DNA from: Adiantum capillus-veneris
Taxonomy: Eukaryota > Streptophyta > Polypodiopsida > Polypodiales > Pteridaceae
Reading direction: 5' to 3'
NCBI GenBank assembly: GCA_014529385.2
Contig: CM043947.1
Location: forward strand, 132,752,891 to 132,816,890
DNA: 64,000 bases
The position numbers and the translations under genes were made by a program. The notes below the pieces were generated by a model. It saw nothing but the letters and a program-made list of their open reading frames with translations, was not told the DNA's origin and searched no databases. Positions 12,801 through 23,050 of the stretch are shown here, in pieces; the stretch's first letter is position 1; each line of letters begins with the position of its first letter.

Positions 12801-13060
12801 CTACCGCGGAGGATTGCAGACTCAAGATATTGAAGGAGGATAATTTCTCGACAAAGGGGAGCTCATCAAAGCACCCTTCAACCTCAATCTCATTGACCAC
12901 TCCAAATGTCCCTCCAATGTTGGCCTCTACATCCGTACTAAAGTAAACATGGAATTCGCTAAGAGTAACCTAAATTTCTACACTGAATTGATTTGGAATG
13001 TCTTTTGACCTTATGTAAAATGTGCCTGCAAATTTCGTGACCCTAAAGCCTCTTGTGAAT
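9850..13060 (+). pseudogene. Unrecognised, once-spliced gene-like locus, decayed
   Basis: A possible first exon (ATG 9850 to CAG 9876, followed by GTTTTT) joins in frame to a 90-nt exon at 10019-10108 preceded by TTACAG and followed by GTATGA. A further acceptor, TTTTTCAG, ends at 11944. From there one frame runs to about 13060 and would give about 370 residues. It is broken by TAA 12134, TAA 12482, TAG near 12598, TAG near 12726, a frameshift near 12850 and TGA near 13006. The 10.1-11.9 kb interval has only short open blocks. I do not recognise the protein: no zinc finger, RT, integrase or transposase motif is visible. The last part is Cys- and Lys-containing with the phrase NVGLYIRTKVNMEF. 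It could be a host pseudogene or an accessory gene of an unknown element. Confidence 0.35.
9898..10006. repeat. Tandem duplication of 55 bp
   Basis: Two nearly identical copies (9898-9952 and 9953-10006) beginning ACTTCCTGTTATTTG lie in the proposed first intron, just before its acceptor. The near identity implies a recent duplication. Confidence 0.9.
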
Positions 13061-13070
13061 CCAGCATCAT

Positions 13071-13199
13071 GTGCATACACACACACATACACACAAAGAT
13101 GAGACACAATCTCAACTTTTATGCACAAAATATGTGAAAACATTTTTTCTCATCACTCATGCCCAAAAGTCAAGCCTCCTTTACGAGAGAGAAAGCCTC

Positions 13200-13253
<54 letters not shown>
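13071..13253. repeat. Microsatellites (CA)n and (GA)n
   Basis: A short (CA)n occurs near 13073-13096 and a (GA)n at 13202-13253, just left of the outer Copia element. They terminate the readable part of the preceding pseudogene. Confidence 0.9.
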
Positions 13254-13315
13254 ATTATCATCCATAGATGTCAAATATGACCCATGGGATTAAGAACAAA
13301 CATTACAATGGGTTC

Positions 13316-13320
13316 ATCTA
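13316..13320. repeat. Target-site duplication ATCTA (left), outer Copia
   Basis: ATCTA directly precedes the left LTR and is repeated at 23880-23884 directly after the right LTR. A 5-bp duplication is normal for Copia integration. Confidence 0.85.
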
Positions 13321-13636
13321 TGTCAAGAGATAGAGAAGGATCATGTGCACACACACACAAATATGGAGGCAAAAGATTGTACTTCTTCTTCTTCATAAAC
13401 TCAAGATAAGAGGTCTAAAAAACATAAGGGAAACTAGTACAATGATCTTATATGAACCACTAGTGAGTGAGGTGAGTAGGCAAGTGTGCCATCACTCCGG
13501 TAGGTAGACCATCTTGGTGTAGTTCAACTGTAGTATCACTAGTGAAGAAATGCGTATCCACCAAGGTGTGCCAGTGATGATGACTGTCGATGATAGTAAT
13601 CCAGTATTTGTACATGTTGAGCTTGACATCTCAACA
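13321..13636 (-). repeat. Outer Copia 3' LTR
   Basis: On the minus strand it starts TGTTGAGATGTCAAGC and ends CTTGACA. It aligns along its length with 23481-23879 but lacks that copy's poly-C/(CA)n expansion and some smaller blocks, which explains the 316 versus 399 bp lengths. Confidence 0.92.
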
Positions 13637-13648
13637 CTCCCCCTCAAG
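13637..13648 (-). promoter_or_regulatory. Outer Copia polypurine tract
   Basis: On the minus strand CTTGAGGGGGAG sits immediately before the 3' LTR start, the position where plus-strand DNA synthesis is primed. Confidence 0.85.
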
Positions 13649-14111
13649 CTCAACACCATCTCTCATATGCCAAGCATCACTTGAAAGTAGCTTCGCCGCT
13701 CCAAGGGCCTTTTTGAAGAAATCTGCAACCTACTCATCTATCGCCACGTACTCTAGGTCAATGTCGCCTGATAAGGCCCTCTTTCTGATGAAGTGGTACC
13801 TCAATATTCTTTGTCTTGGCATGAAACACTAGGTTTCATGCCAACTGTATGCTGCTGAGGTTGTCACAATAGCTAACAACCGGCCTCTGTACATGTACTC
13901 CAAAGTCATGAAGTAGCAATCACAACCATGCTATCTCACATCCCGCCACTACAACACCCCTGTAGTCTACCTATGTACTTGAAAGAGCAATCGTAGGTTG
14001 ATTCTTGCTGCTCCATGTGATAGCAACACTTCCAAGTGAGAACATGAATCCACTAGTAGACCTACAATTGTATGTACTACTAGCCAAATCTGCATATGTG
14101 TAGCCATACAA
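13649..14111 (-). pseudogene. Outer Copia RNase H domain, decayed
   Basis: Minus-strand translation in shifting frames gives the Copia RNase H landmarks NCRSTSGFMFSLG, then AITWSSKNQPTIALSS, then DNLSSIQLA and FHAKTKNIEV (usually DN.SAI.LA...FHxRTKHIE). Several stops and frameshifts interrupt it. It lies directly before the polypurine tract, the normal end of a Copia polyprotein. Confidence 0.75.
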
Positions 14112-14990
14112 CTACAACTTCACATCTGCCCTATAAAAGAGTGAATAATCTAAAGTAGCACTCACATAGCGCAAAGTATGACTCATTGCATCCAAGTGTG
14201 GTTTTCTGGGAGACTGCATAAACTGATTGGCCAATCCAATTGTGTAGCTCAAGTTTGGATGTGAGATAGTCAAGTATATCAATCTACCCACAATCTTCGT
14301 GTACATGGTAGCATTATCACGCACTTGACCTACATCATTCCTCAACTTCAAATTTTGATCTAGGGGCATTGCACTTGGATTAAAATCAAACATATTAAAG
14401 CCTAATGAAATGAGGAATGCTACAATCCTCTCATACCAAGCTCTAGGTGCTTTCTTCAGCCCATACAATGCTTTCTTTAACCTGCATACAAGGTCACGTA
14501 GCCTCATATTTGCACAACCTTGTGGCTACTCCATATACACAGTTTCCTCCAAGTCTCCATTCAAAAATGCATTCTTTACATCCATTTGTTTCAGCACCCA
14601 TTTTTATGTGGCAGCCACTATAATAAACACACAAATGGTAGCCATCTTAGCTATGGGGTTGAACTTCTTCTCATAATCAATCCCATAAGTCTGTGCATAA
14701 CCTTTGGCCACAGTCTAGCGTTGTACCTGCTCACATTGCCATCAACATTATTTTGTATTTTGTAAACCAACTTACATCCAATTTCCTTCTTATCCTATGG
14801 TAATGAAACCAATTCCCATGTTCCATTTTCATCAAGTGCAGCCATCTCTTCATCCATAGCTTGCGCCATTTTTCATCCTTAACAACATCCTCAAAACATG
14901 TGGGATCTACTTCCTCTATAATCTTCGCTGTAAATGCACAATGACAAGCTACATAACAGTCAATCTCTACACATGATTTGTTGCTCTTTC
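14112..14990 (-). pseudogene. Outer Copia reverse transcriptase, internally deleted
   Basis: The N-terminal RT block is readable around 14780-14900 (VVKDEKWRK, then MxxxENGTWELV-like text). The block VCRLKKALYGLKKAPRAWYE, typical of Copia RT, is in the clean frame 14112-14507. Directly after it the sequence jumps to 'FNPSAMPLDQNLKL', which belongs well downstream. The catalytic YVDD segment and roughly 100 residues around it are therefore missing. The frame then runs through the connection region (SHPNLSYTIGLANQFMQSPR) to a stop at 14112. The enzyme is dead. Confidence 0.85.
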
Positions 14991-16360
14991 TTACCTGCAT
15001 GGTCTAGGATCACTTCCAGGTGTCCTATTCCCTGCTTGAATTCTTCTTGCACCTGGAGTCTTCACAGAGGGTATGCAAAACTCCTCATCCAAACTCTGTT
15101 CATAACCATTGCTATTGCCATCATCATAACCAACACTCAAATTTGGCAACTTAGGGGCATCATAAACTTTTTCCTTTCCTTTCCTTGATACATTTGAGGA
15201 GTTTGCAAGACTCACTTTTTCATGTAACCTGTCACTCCATGGATTCTCACCATAACTTGCACTAGAGGACCCTTGTGGCCCACTCAAAACTTGTGATTGT
15301 GTATTTTTTGCAGCCACATTCTCTCTTACATCAGCCCCCAGATCATCTTTTACATTAGCATACCAACTTGCCATTTCATAAAAAACAACATCCTTGCTCA
15401 CCCTCACTTTATTCGTGACAGAATTGTAACACTTGTACCCTTTCTGCTCAAGGAAATAGCCAATAAACATGCATTTTTCTACTTTTGGATCAAGCTTACT
15501 TCTTAGCTCATCCGGCACATGCACATAAGAAATACATCCGACCACTTTAAAATCTGGTACATCTGGTTTTTTACCACCACTGAAATTTTCTTCAGGTGTC
15601 ATATAATGTACTGCAGTAGTAGGGGTCTTGTTCATAATGTAGACACCTGTACAACAACCTCATCCCAATAACAATGAGGCATGTTCTTCTCATTCATCAA
15701 TGCTCTAGCCATTTCTTCATATTGCATGTTCTTTTGCTCAGTAACACCATTTTGTTGCGGAGCAGATCTGCATGAAAATTGCCTTTGAATTCCATGATTT
15801 TTCAAAAAACCATTGAAATCATTGGAGAATTATTCTCCTCCTCCATTTGACCTAAGACACTTTACATGTTTTCTAGTCTATTTTTCAACCATAAATTTGA
15901 AATTTTAAAATGCATAAACACTTGATGTTTTTTATTCATGAAGTAGACCCATACCTTCCATGTATGGTCATCAATGAAACTCACATAGCATCTACATCCA
16001 CCCATACATCTGTATGCACTAAATCCAATGCATTCCTACCATAAAGGGTGCTTTTTCTTGCTTTCCAAATTGACAAGCTTCACATACTTTTTGCATTTCA
16101 ACAACTCAAAATGTAGGTAAGCATGTAACCATCTCTTTAGTGTGCATCATTTTCAGCCTCTGCAAATTTACATGACGAATACGTTTGTGCCAAGTATGTA
16201 TATGTGAAACAACATATGCACCTCATGAAAACATGGCAGCATTCACCTTGGGCACATTTACATCCAAAGAAAACATTCTACCCACTTTCTTTCCTTATGC
16301 AACTAGCCTTCCAGCCTTCTTATGCTCTTTGACAAAGAGACTATTGAAGTTCAACCTGAC
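14991..16360 (-). pseudogene. Outer Copia integrase, decayed
   Basis: The 214-codon frame 14991-15635 carries the C-terminal integrase and linker region (RSKLDPKVEKCMFIGY, then KCYNSVTNKVRVSKDVVFYE). Upstream, 15640-15900 reads through frameshifts into the catalytic core with APQQNGVTEQKN (the catalytic Glu) and LRSNGGGE, where LRSDNGGE is expected; the second catalytic Asp is changed. Around 16020-16150 the GAG-pre-integrase motif ACQFGKQEK is seen. Multiple frame changes make it non-functional. Confidence 0.8.
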
Positions 16361-16911
16361 CTATAAACCCTGCTCAACCATTCGCCCAATAGAAACCATG
16401 TTCTTTGTAACATGTAGTACATCATCGAGGTACTTCACTTTACCATCTATCATAGACAATGGCACATTTTCTGTATTCATAAGAGGATGTGCAGTATCAT
16501 CCCCAATTTCTACATAATGAGGACTTTGTAAAGTTTGCATTTCCTTAAACCATTCACCCTGGCTGGAAATGTGATTAGATGCACTAGAATCCACATACCA
16601 GACATTATCACTTGATTTTGCAACATTTGCAGACATAGTATTCAACATGTGATATATCACAAATAGTATATTACGCTCATCTGCATTACTACTAGTGGTT
16701 GGATAATTGCTTTCTTGCCTCCTTCCTAGATAGTCGCGCTCAAAGTGACCAAGTCTTCCACAACCCCAACATACTGCATTTCTATGTTGACTTGCATTAT
16801 TGTGTTGTGCATTTCCACGACCTCTTGGACTCTCCCTACCTCAAAAGTTTCCTCAACCATCACCTGTGTTTTGACCATGATTGTTGTTTTGTTGTTATGC
16901 TTTGTGGTAGC
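16361..16911 (-). pseudogene. Outer Copia zinc knuckle and protease
   Basis: The frame 16361-16660 has the Copia protease active-site region WYVDSSASNHIS (the usual D[ST]G/A triad read as DSSA), then GDDTAHPL and the C-terminal KYLDDVLHVTKNMVSIG. Near 16735-16780 the knuckle reads CWGCGRLGHFERDY, with the last Cys changed to Tyr. The nested element inserted at 16912 cuts the coding region between Gag and this point. Confidence 0.8.
16907..16911. repeat. Target-site duplication GTAGC (left), inner Copia
   Basis: GTAGC precedes the inner 5' LTR and is repeated at 22456-22460 after its 3' LTR. It duplicates outer-Copia sequence. Confidence 0.9.
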
Positions 16912-17070
16912 TGTTAAGTATGGAGCCTGATTTACCCTTGTAATTTTCTGTGGTAATAGCGCACATTTGTAAGGCCCCCATTATGAGGAGAAGCCATCGT
17001 GCGTGAAGGAAAATCACTCACCGGAAACCAAAATTTTCACGAACAAGAATCAGGGGCAACTTTAAAGGCC

Positions 17071-17090
17071 TCGGGGGCGGAGGCCCCCGA
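17071..17090 (+). other. GC-rich hairpin in LTR
   Basis: TCGGGGGC, a 4-nt loop GGAG, then GCCCCCGA form a perfect 8-bp stem, followed by a T-rich run. The 3' LTR has the same hairpin at 21861-21880 with one more pair. The hairpin-plus-T arrangement could act on transcription or RNA structure; this is inference. Confidence 0.7.
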
Positions 17091-17375
17091 AATTTTTTTC
17101 CGTCGGAATATTCTTTTTCGCCGGAATATTATGGCCGGACGGCGACCGGAAAGAGGTCGGAAAACAACCGATCGGTTGGCCGGTGGCCGGTAGTCAATCG
17201 CCGATGGCCGGTGGTAGGAAGTCAATGGCCGGCGGCCGGTGGCCGAATTCAAAAGCGGACTTGTCTTCTCAAGGGCGGCCACACATGGGCGGATTGGAGG
17301 GTCCGATTTGGACTTATTCGCACAAGGGCGGCTACACATGGCTGTCTCTCATTAGAGAGGGCAGCCCTTTTGGCC

Positions 17376-17382
17376 TATAAAA
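17376..17382 (+). promoter_or_regulatory. LTR TATA box (TATAAAA)
   Basis: A TATAAAAGG motif sits about 320 bp before the LTR end; the same motif is at 22140-22146 in the 3' LTR. It is the likely core promoter for the element's genomic RNA. Confidence 0.75.
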
Positions 17383-17695
17383 GGAGGCCATTTCTACACA
17401 CATTTCATAGTGTGAAGTTGATGCAACAAGGTGAGTGTGAGGTGGTGAGAGTGAAGCAAGGCGGGAGCTCCATTAAGGGTATAATCCCTTTGTAAACTAC
17501 TTCTTGTTTTGAAGTACTAAAGCCATTGAGTGGCTGCTTTCCCGTGGACGTAGCCCACATTGGGTGAACCACGTATATCGTGTGTACTCTCTCTCTCTCT
17601 CTCTCTACTCTATAATCTCGTGTATATAAATCTGTTTCTCTCCATTAAGTAATCTACTCAATTATCTATTTAGCTATGTCTTATTTCCTAACAAC

Positions 17696-17707
17696 TGGTA
17701 TCAGAGC
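17696..17707 (+). promoter_or_regulatory. Primer-binding site (tRNA-iMet)
   Basis: TGGTATCAGAGC, complementary to the 3' end of plant initiator tRNA-Met, starts 2 nt after the 5' LTR, as in most plant Copia elements. Confidence 0.95.
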
Positions 17708-17766
17708 AAGGTTTGCTCGTAGCTAAATTATCTCAAGGAAAGGATTCCTTGAATTGAGTGGGAGTT

Positions 17767-19008
17767 ATGGCGGAGGAAGGGAAGCTCAAGATTGAGAAGT
17801 TCAATGGCAAAAACTACCAACATTGGAAGATGCAGATTGAAGACTATCTCTACCAGAAGGACCTCTATTTGCCACTAGGCGGTCTTGTGAAGAAGCCCGC
17901 AACAATGGCAGATGAAGCATGGATTGTCCTTGATCGAAAGGCACTGGGAACAATCCGGTTAAGCTTGGCGTCAACGGTGGCCTTCAATGTTTCGGAGATG
18001 AAGACCACGGAGGACTTGATGAAATCACTTGACGACTTCTACAAGAAACCATCGGCATCCAATAAGGTATTTCTTATGAAGCGCTTGTTCAATCTAAAGA
18101 TGACAGAGAATGGTTCAGTTGCAGAACACCTAAATGACTTTAACACAAACATAAGTCAACTTCGATCAGTGAAAATCAATTTTGATGACGAAGTGCGAGC
18201 TCTCCTTATACTATCATCTCTACCGGATAGTTGGGACAGCCTTGTGATGGCTGTAAGTAATTCTATCTCTGGCACAAATACTCTTAAGTTTGATGATGTT
18301 GTGGGTGTTCTCCTAAGCGAGGAAATGCGAAGGAGAAGCACAGGAGAATCATCAAGTGCTACACTATCAGTGGAAACAAGAGGAAGGCTTAAGGAGAGGT
18401 TCAAAAACCAAAAGGGTCATGATCGCTCAAGGCGGAGCAAGTCACGCACAAAGTCAGTTCTTGAATGTTGGAACTGCGGCAAGAAGGGCCACGTCAAGAA
18501 GGATTGCTGGTCCAAGAAGAAGAAGGAGACAGAGTCTCAAGACAACAAGCAAACATCGGAGGCCAATGTGGCAGGTAAAGTAGAGCAAGATGCTCTAATT
18601 CTCTCATTAGACAATGTGTCTAATTCCTGGATAGTAGATTCCAAGGCTTCATTCCATGCGACACCACACAAGCAACATTTCCAAGACTACACCAAAGGTA
18701 ATTTTGGGTATGTATACTTGGGAGATGATGAAGCTTGTGAGATTGTCGGCAAAGGTACAGTTTCTGTCAAAAGTGCTAACAGAAATGAATGGAAGCTTAA
18801 AGATGTTAGGCATGTTCCTTCTCTTCGCAAAAATTTGATCTCTACAGGACAATTGGACGATGAAGGTCACAACATTGCATTCGGAAACAAACGGTGGAAG
18901 ATCTCAAAGGGATCTCTGGTGGTTGCCAAGGGTGAAAAAGTCGGTACACTTTACTTGTGTACTGTTAGCACGCAACCTTTCAGCTTGTGCAGCAACTACA
19001 GAAGTTGA
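17767..19008 (+). CDS. Inner Copia Gag-protease
   Basis: I take the ATG at 17767 (MAEEGKLKIEKFNGKNYQHW) as the start; it follows the primer site by 60 nt and matches the usual Copia Gag N-terminus. Gag (UBN2 type) covers about residues 1-200 and assembles the particle. A CCHC zinc knuckle CWNCGKKGHVKKDC lies near residues 233-247. The protease active site near residue 290 reads WIVDSKASFH where DSGAS or DTGAS is expected, so the catalytic loop Gly is lost. The frame runs out at 19008 because of a frameshift near 18975; the polyprotein continues in another frame. Confidence 0.93.
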   Translation: MAEEGKLKIEKFNGKNYQHWKMQIEDYLYQKDLYLPLGGLVKKPATMADEAWIVLDRKALGTIRLSLASTVAFNVSEMKTTEDLMKSLDDFYKKPSASNKVFLMKRLFNLKMTENGSVAEHLNDFNTNISQLRSVKINFDDEVRALLILSSLPDSWDSLVMAVSNSISGTNTLKFDDVVGVLLSEEMRRRSTGESSSATLSVETRGRLKERFKNQKGHDRSRRSKSRTKSVLECWNCGKKGHVKKDCWSKKKKETESQDNKQTSEANVAGKVEQDALILSLDNVSNSWIVDSKASFHATPHKQHFQDYTKGNFGYVYLGDDEACEIVGKGTVSVKSANRNEWKLKDVRHVPSLRKNLISTGQLDDEGHNIAFGNKRWKISKGSLVVAKGEKVGTLYLCTVSTQPFSLCSNYRS

Positions 19009-19920
19009 CAGTGCGGTGTGGCACTACCGACTTGGGCATATGAGTGCCAAAGGAATGCAAATTCTTCAAACAAAGAAGCTTCTACCAGGTTTGAAAGAAG
19101 TGGACTTAGAGTTCCGTGAAGATTGTGTTTATGGTAAACAAAAGAGGGTAAAATTTCAAAAATCAGGAAATGAAAGAAAAAATAAAAAACTTGAGTTGGT
19201 TCATTCTGATGTTTGGGGTCCTGCAAGTACACCATCACTTGGTGGCTCATTGTACTATGTAACATTCATAGACGATGCGACTAGAAAAACATCGGTTTAT
19301 GTCATGAAGAATAAATCCGATGTATTTTCCATATTTCAAAGGTGGAAAGCCTTTGTGGAGAATGAAACAAGTACCAAGGTTAAATGCCTCAGATCCGACA
19401 ATGGAGGCGAATATTGCAGCCAAGCTTTTGAAAGCTTTTGTGCTAGCAATGGAATTCGGAGGCAAAGGACAACCCCAAGGACACCTCAACAAAATGGGAT
19501 TTCGGAAAGGATGAACAGGACAATCATGGAACGAGCACGAAGCATGCGGCTACATGCAGGCCTACCACTTGAGCTTTGGGCGGAAGCTGTAAGTACGTCT
19601 GTGTACATAATCAATCGGTCACCCTCAACGGCATTGGATGGGGGAGTTCCAAAAGAGGCATGGACAGGTAAACCGGTGAATTATGCATTTCTCAAAGTGT
19701 TTGGGTGTGAGGCTTTCATGCACATAGATAGAAGCCTAAGATCAAAGTTAGATGCAAAGTCCAAAAAGTGTTTCTTCATTGGCTATGGAGAAGGAGACTT
19801 TGGGTATCGCCTATGGAATCCTGAAGATGGTAAAATCTTAAGGAGTAGGGATGTAATTTTTAACGAACAAAATATGTACAAAGATTACTTGGAAAGAAAC
19901 AAACAAAAGAAACAGGTGAT
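18970..19920 (+). pseudogene. Inner Copia integrase (frame-shifted continuation)
   Basis: In the second plus frame the sequence has the pre-integrase motif VWHYRLGHMS and the catalytic core with all three acidic residues in context: HSDVWGP, RSDNGGEY and NGISERMNRT. It is followed by the linker RSLRSKLDAKSKKCFFIGY and SRDVIFNE. This domain inserts the cDNA into the host chromosome. It is separated from Gag-protease by the frameshift near 18975 and from RT by a second one near 19917. The domain itself looks intact. Confidence 0.9.
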
Positions 19921-20931
19921 GAGTACATGGAGCTTGAGGACGGTGAAGACTCAAGGACTACAAACGGTGACAATGTGCAACAACGTCAACCAAATGAGGA
20001 GCCTCAACCTATTCCCCGAAGATCTACAAGAGCAAGTAGACCTCTAGAAAGGTTTGTTCCTTCCTTCAACCATCTCTTGATCTCAGATTCTGGAGAGCCG
20101 GAATCATATGAAGAAGCTATGCAACATGAATCCAAAGAAGAATGGACGAAGAGCATGCAAGTGGAGATGGACTCACTACATCGCAACCAAACATGGGAGT
20201 TGGTTGAGTTGCCTAAAGGTAAGCGGGCACTTCAAAACAAATGGGTGTACAAGCTAAAGAAAGAAGAAGGTGGGAAGAAAAGGTACAAGTCTAGGCTTGT
20301 GGTAAAAGGTTTTTCTCAAAAGAAAGGTATTGACTTCAATGAAATATTTTCTCCTGTTGTAAAAATGAACTCAATTAGGCTTGTCTTAAGCCTTGTGGCT
20401 GCTCATGATCTAAATCTCGAGCAAATGGATGTAAATACAACATTCCCTCATAGTGACTTAGAGGAGGAAATCTACATGCTTCAACCAAAGGGGTATGAAG
20501 TAAAAGGTAAAGAGAAAATGGTTTGCAGATTAAAGAAGAGCTTGTATGGTTTAACGCAAGCATCAAGACAATGGTACTTGAAGTTTGATCGATGGATGTT
20601 GGATCATGGATTCACAAGATGCAACTCGGATCACTGCGTCTACACGGAGAATTTGGGAGATGGGAAATTCATCATCCTAATGTTGTATGTTGATGACATG
20701 TTGATTGCAAGTGCTAACATGCAGGACATCAAAGACCTAAAAGAGGAGCTGTCCAAATCTTTCTCAATGAAAGATTTAGGTGCTGCAAAGAGGATACTTG
20801 GTATGAAAATATCAAGGGACAGGACGAAGAAGACAATAAAACTATCTCAAGAAGATTACATCAAGAAGGTACTAGAAAGGTTTGCAATGCAAAACCAGTT
20901 TCTACACCTTTGGCTGGTCATTTTAAACTAA
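19918..20931 (+). pseudogene. Inner Copia reverse transcriptase
   Basis: Back in the first frame, Copia RT is readable from ESYEEAMQHESKEEW through NKWVYKLKK, KSRLVVKGFSQ, SLYGLTQASRQWY and the catalytic LYVDDMLIA (near 20680-20706). One conserved block reads MDVNTTFPHSDLEEEIYM where MDVKTAFLHGDL is usual, so three conserved residues have changed. A third frameshift near 20890 ends the frame at 20931. Confidence 0.9.
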
Positions 20932-21641
20932 CGAAGGATATGTGTCCAAAGACACAAGAGGAGATAGCCTATATGTCTAAAGTTCCATATGCTGCAGCGG
21001 TAGGTTCTCTAATGTATGCTATGGTTTGGACAAGGCCAGACATTGCACATGCAGTGGGAGTTGTGAGTAGGTTCATGGACAACCCAAGTAAAGAGCATTG
21101 GCAAGCTGTGAAGTGGATACTTAGGTATCTAAAAGGGACAACAACAAATGCTTTGTATTTTGGAGGAACTGATATTTTTCTAGAAGGGTATGCTGATGCA
21201 GATATGGCAGGTGACAAAGATACTGGAAGGAGCACTACTGGCTATGTGTTCACGGTTGGAGGCACAACAGTAAGCTGGGCTTCAAAGCTGCAGAAAGTGG
21301 TTTCACTTTCTACCACGGAAGCAGAGTATGTAGCAATGACGGAGGCAAGCAAAGAAATTCTGTGGCTTCACAGATTCTTAGAAGAGCTTGGATTCAAAAA
21401 AGACAATTGTGTCTTGTACAGTGATAGCCAAAGCGCTATCCATCTTGCGAAGAACTCAGCCTTTCATTCAAGGACAAAGCACATTGAGGTGAGATATCAC
21501 TTCATACGCACTCTTTTGGAAGAGGGACAACTAAAGCTAGGAAAGGTGCATACAAGTGAAAATCCTGCAGACATGTTTACAAAGGTGGTCAACAAGGAGA
21601 AGTTGAGCTTTTGCTCATCTTCAATCGGCATTCAAGGATAA
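20895..21641 (+). pseudogene. Inner Copia RNase H domain
   Basis: In the third plus frame the RT connection (YAAAVGSLMYAMVWTRPDI) and the RNase H domain are intact: EGYADADMAGD, RSTTGYVFTVGG, SLSTTEAEYVA, LYSDSQSAIHLAKN and SRTKHIEVRYHFIR. It degrades the RNA strand during cDNA synthesis. It ends at TAA 21639-21641, 60 nt before the 3' LTR, as usual. Confidence 0.92.
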
Positions 21642-21690
21642 GAAGCCAGAATGGAAAGCAGTCACAGGTTTGGTTTGGAGATCAGTCTCC

Positions 21691-21701
21691 AAGTGGGAGA
21701 T
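21691..21701 (+). promoter_or_regulatory. Inner Copia polypurine tract
   Basis: AAGTGGGAGAT lies immediately before the TG of the 3' LTR and is the typical plant Copia plus-strand primer. Confidence 0.9.
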
Positions 21702-22455
21702 TGTTAAGTATGGAGCCTGATTTACCCTTGTAATTTTTTGTGGTAAAAGCGCACATTTGTAAGGCCCCCATTATGAGGAGAAGCCATCGTGCGTGAAGGA
21801 AAATCACTCACTGGAAACGAAAATTTTCACAGACAAGAATCAGGGGCAACTTTAAAGGCCTCGGGGGCGGAGGCCCCCGAGACTTTTTTTTTCGCTAGAA
21901 TATTCTTTTCCCCCGGAATATTATGGCCGGATGGCGGCCGGAAAGTGGTCGGAAAACAACCGGTCGGTTGGCCGGTGGTCGGAAGTCAATGGCCGGTGGC
22001 CGGTGGCCAAATTCAAAAGCGGACTTGTCTTCTCAAGGGCGGCCACACATGGGCGGATTGGAGGGTCCGATTTGGACTTATTCGCACAAGGGCGGCTACA
22101 CATGGCTGTCTCTCATTAGAGAGGGCAACACTTTTGGCCTATAAAAGGAGGCCATTTCTACACACATTTCATAGTGTGAAGTTGATGCAACAAGGTGAGT
22201 GTGAGGTGGTGAGAGTGAAGCAAGGCGGGAGCTCCATTAAGGGTATAATCCCTTTGTAAACTACTTCTTGTTTTGAAGTACTAAAGCCATTGAGTGGCTG
22301 CTTTCCCATGGACGTAGCCCACATTGGGTGAACCACGTATATCGTGTGTACTCTCTCTCTCTCTCTCTACTCTATAATCTCGTGTATATAAATCTGTCTC
22401 TCTCCATTAAGTAATCTACTCAATTATCTATTTAGCTACGTCTTATTTCCTAACA
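21702..22455 (+). repeat. Inner Copia 3' LTR
   Basis: A 754-bp copy of the 5' LTR with TG/CA ends. It lacks one 28-bp GGCCGG-rich unit present in the 5' LTR and differs at scattered sites; the TATA box and hairpin are conserved. Confidence 0.96.
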
Positions 22456-22460
22456 GTAGC

Positions 22461-23050
22461 CTCTTCCTTGGCCTTGTCCATGACCTGTACCACCAAATCG
22501 ATAAACGAGGGAATGTTCTCTTGAAGATGGATGCCTCTTTTGAGCTCTTTGTCCTTAGGACCCAAATCTCACAGACATACTTCTACTATAGCATCATCAT
22601 CGACTGTAACACCAATTGATGCAAGTGACTCACATATGTTATTTATCTTCAATGAATAGTCATTGATGGACATGCTTCACTTTTGTACATAGTATTCAGG
22701 TTAGTCTTCAGCCAGCTTCCTTGCCTTTGTGTTGGTCACATCCAATGACAGCAAGGTGTCCCAAGCCTCCTTACGAGATTGAGCATCCTGTATATTCCCA
22801 ATCATAGTGCTGTACACTGACAGAAAGCCAGTACATGACCTTCTAAGCTCCCTAGTTCCAATCTTTAAATGTATTAATTTGTGCAGTAATCGCACCGTCC
22901 TCTGGTAGTAATGGTGCTATCTCATGCTCTGTAGTCCCAATAACCTTTGCCCATAAGAAAAATGGTCATTCTAAGATTCCAAGCATGGAAGTTGTTCTTG
23001 TCAAACTTCTGATTGATAACCTGGTTAAGCCCATCATTGTTGGATGACAT
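22461..23050 (-). pseudogene. Outer Copia Gag
   Basis: From the minus-strand ATG at 23050 the sequence reads MSSNNDGLNQVINQKFDKNN, then FHAWNLRMTIFLMGKGYWDY, the normal start of a Copia Gag of the CCHC type. A stop follows soon. The frame 22701-22895 keeps the UBN2-type block AQSRKEAWDTLLSLDVTNTK. Several frameshifts separate the pieces. It lies 420 bp inside the primer site, in the expected place. Confidence 0.8.

Larger units (their letters stand above)
16912..17693 (+). repeat. Inner Copia 5' LTR
   Basis: It starts TGTTAAGTATGG and ends TTCCTAACA. It contains a GGCCGG-rich minisatellite (about 17120-17250), a GC-rich hairpin (17071-17090), a TATA box (17376-17382) and a short (CT)n near 17587-17606. 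Confidence 0.96.
16912..22455 (+). mobile_element. Inner Copia LTR retrotransposon, plus strand, full structure
   Basis: A 5544-bp element with LTRs of 782 and 754 bp (TG...CA), a tRNA-Met primer site, a polypurine tract and flanking GTAGC duplications. It carries Gag, protease, integrase, RT and RNase H in Copia order. Three frameshifts and an altered protease motif prevent a functional polyprotein. The LTRs differ by roughly 20 or so substitutions by eye plus a 28-bp unit, so the insertion is relatively young but not recent. Confidence 0.96.

Noticed and set aside
17037-17339. Minus-strand 100-codon frame in the inner Copia LTR (and its copy near 21921)
   Set aside because: It lies in GC-rich LTR minisatellite; the frame is a composition effect repeated in both LTRs.
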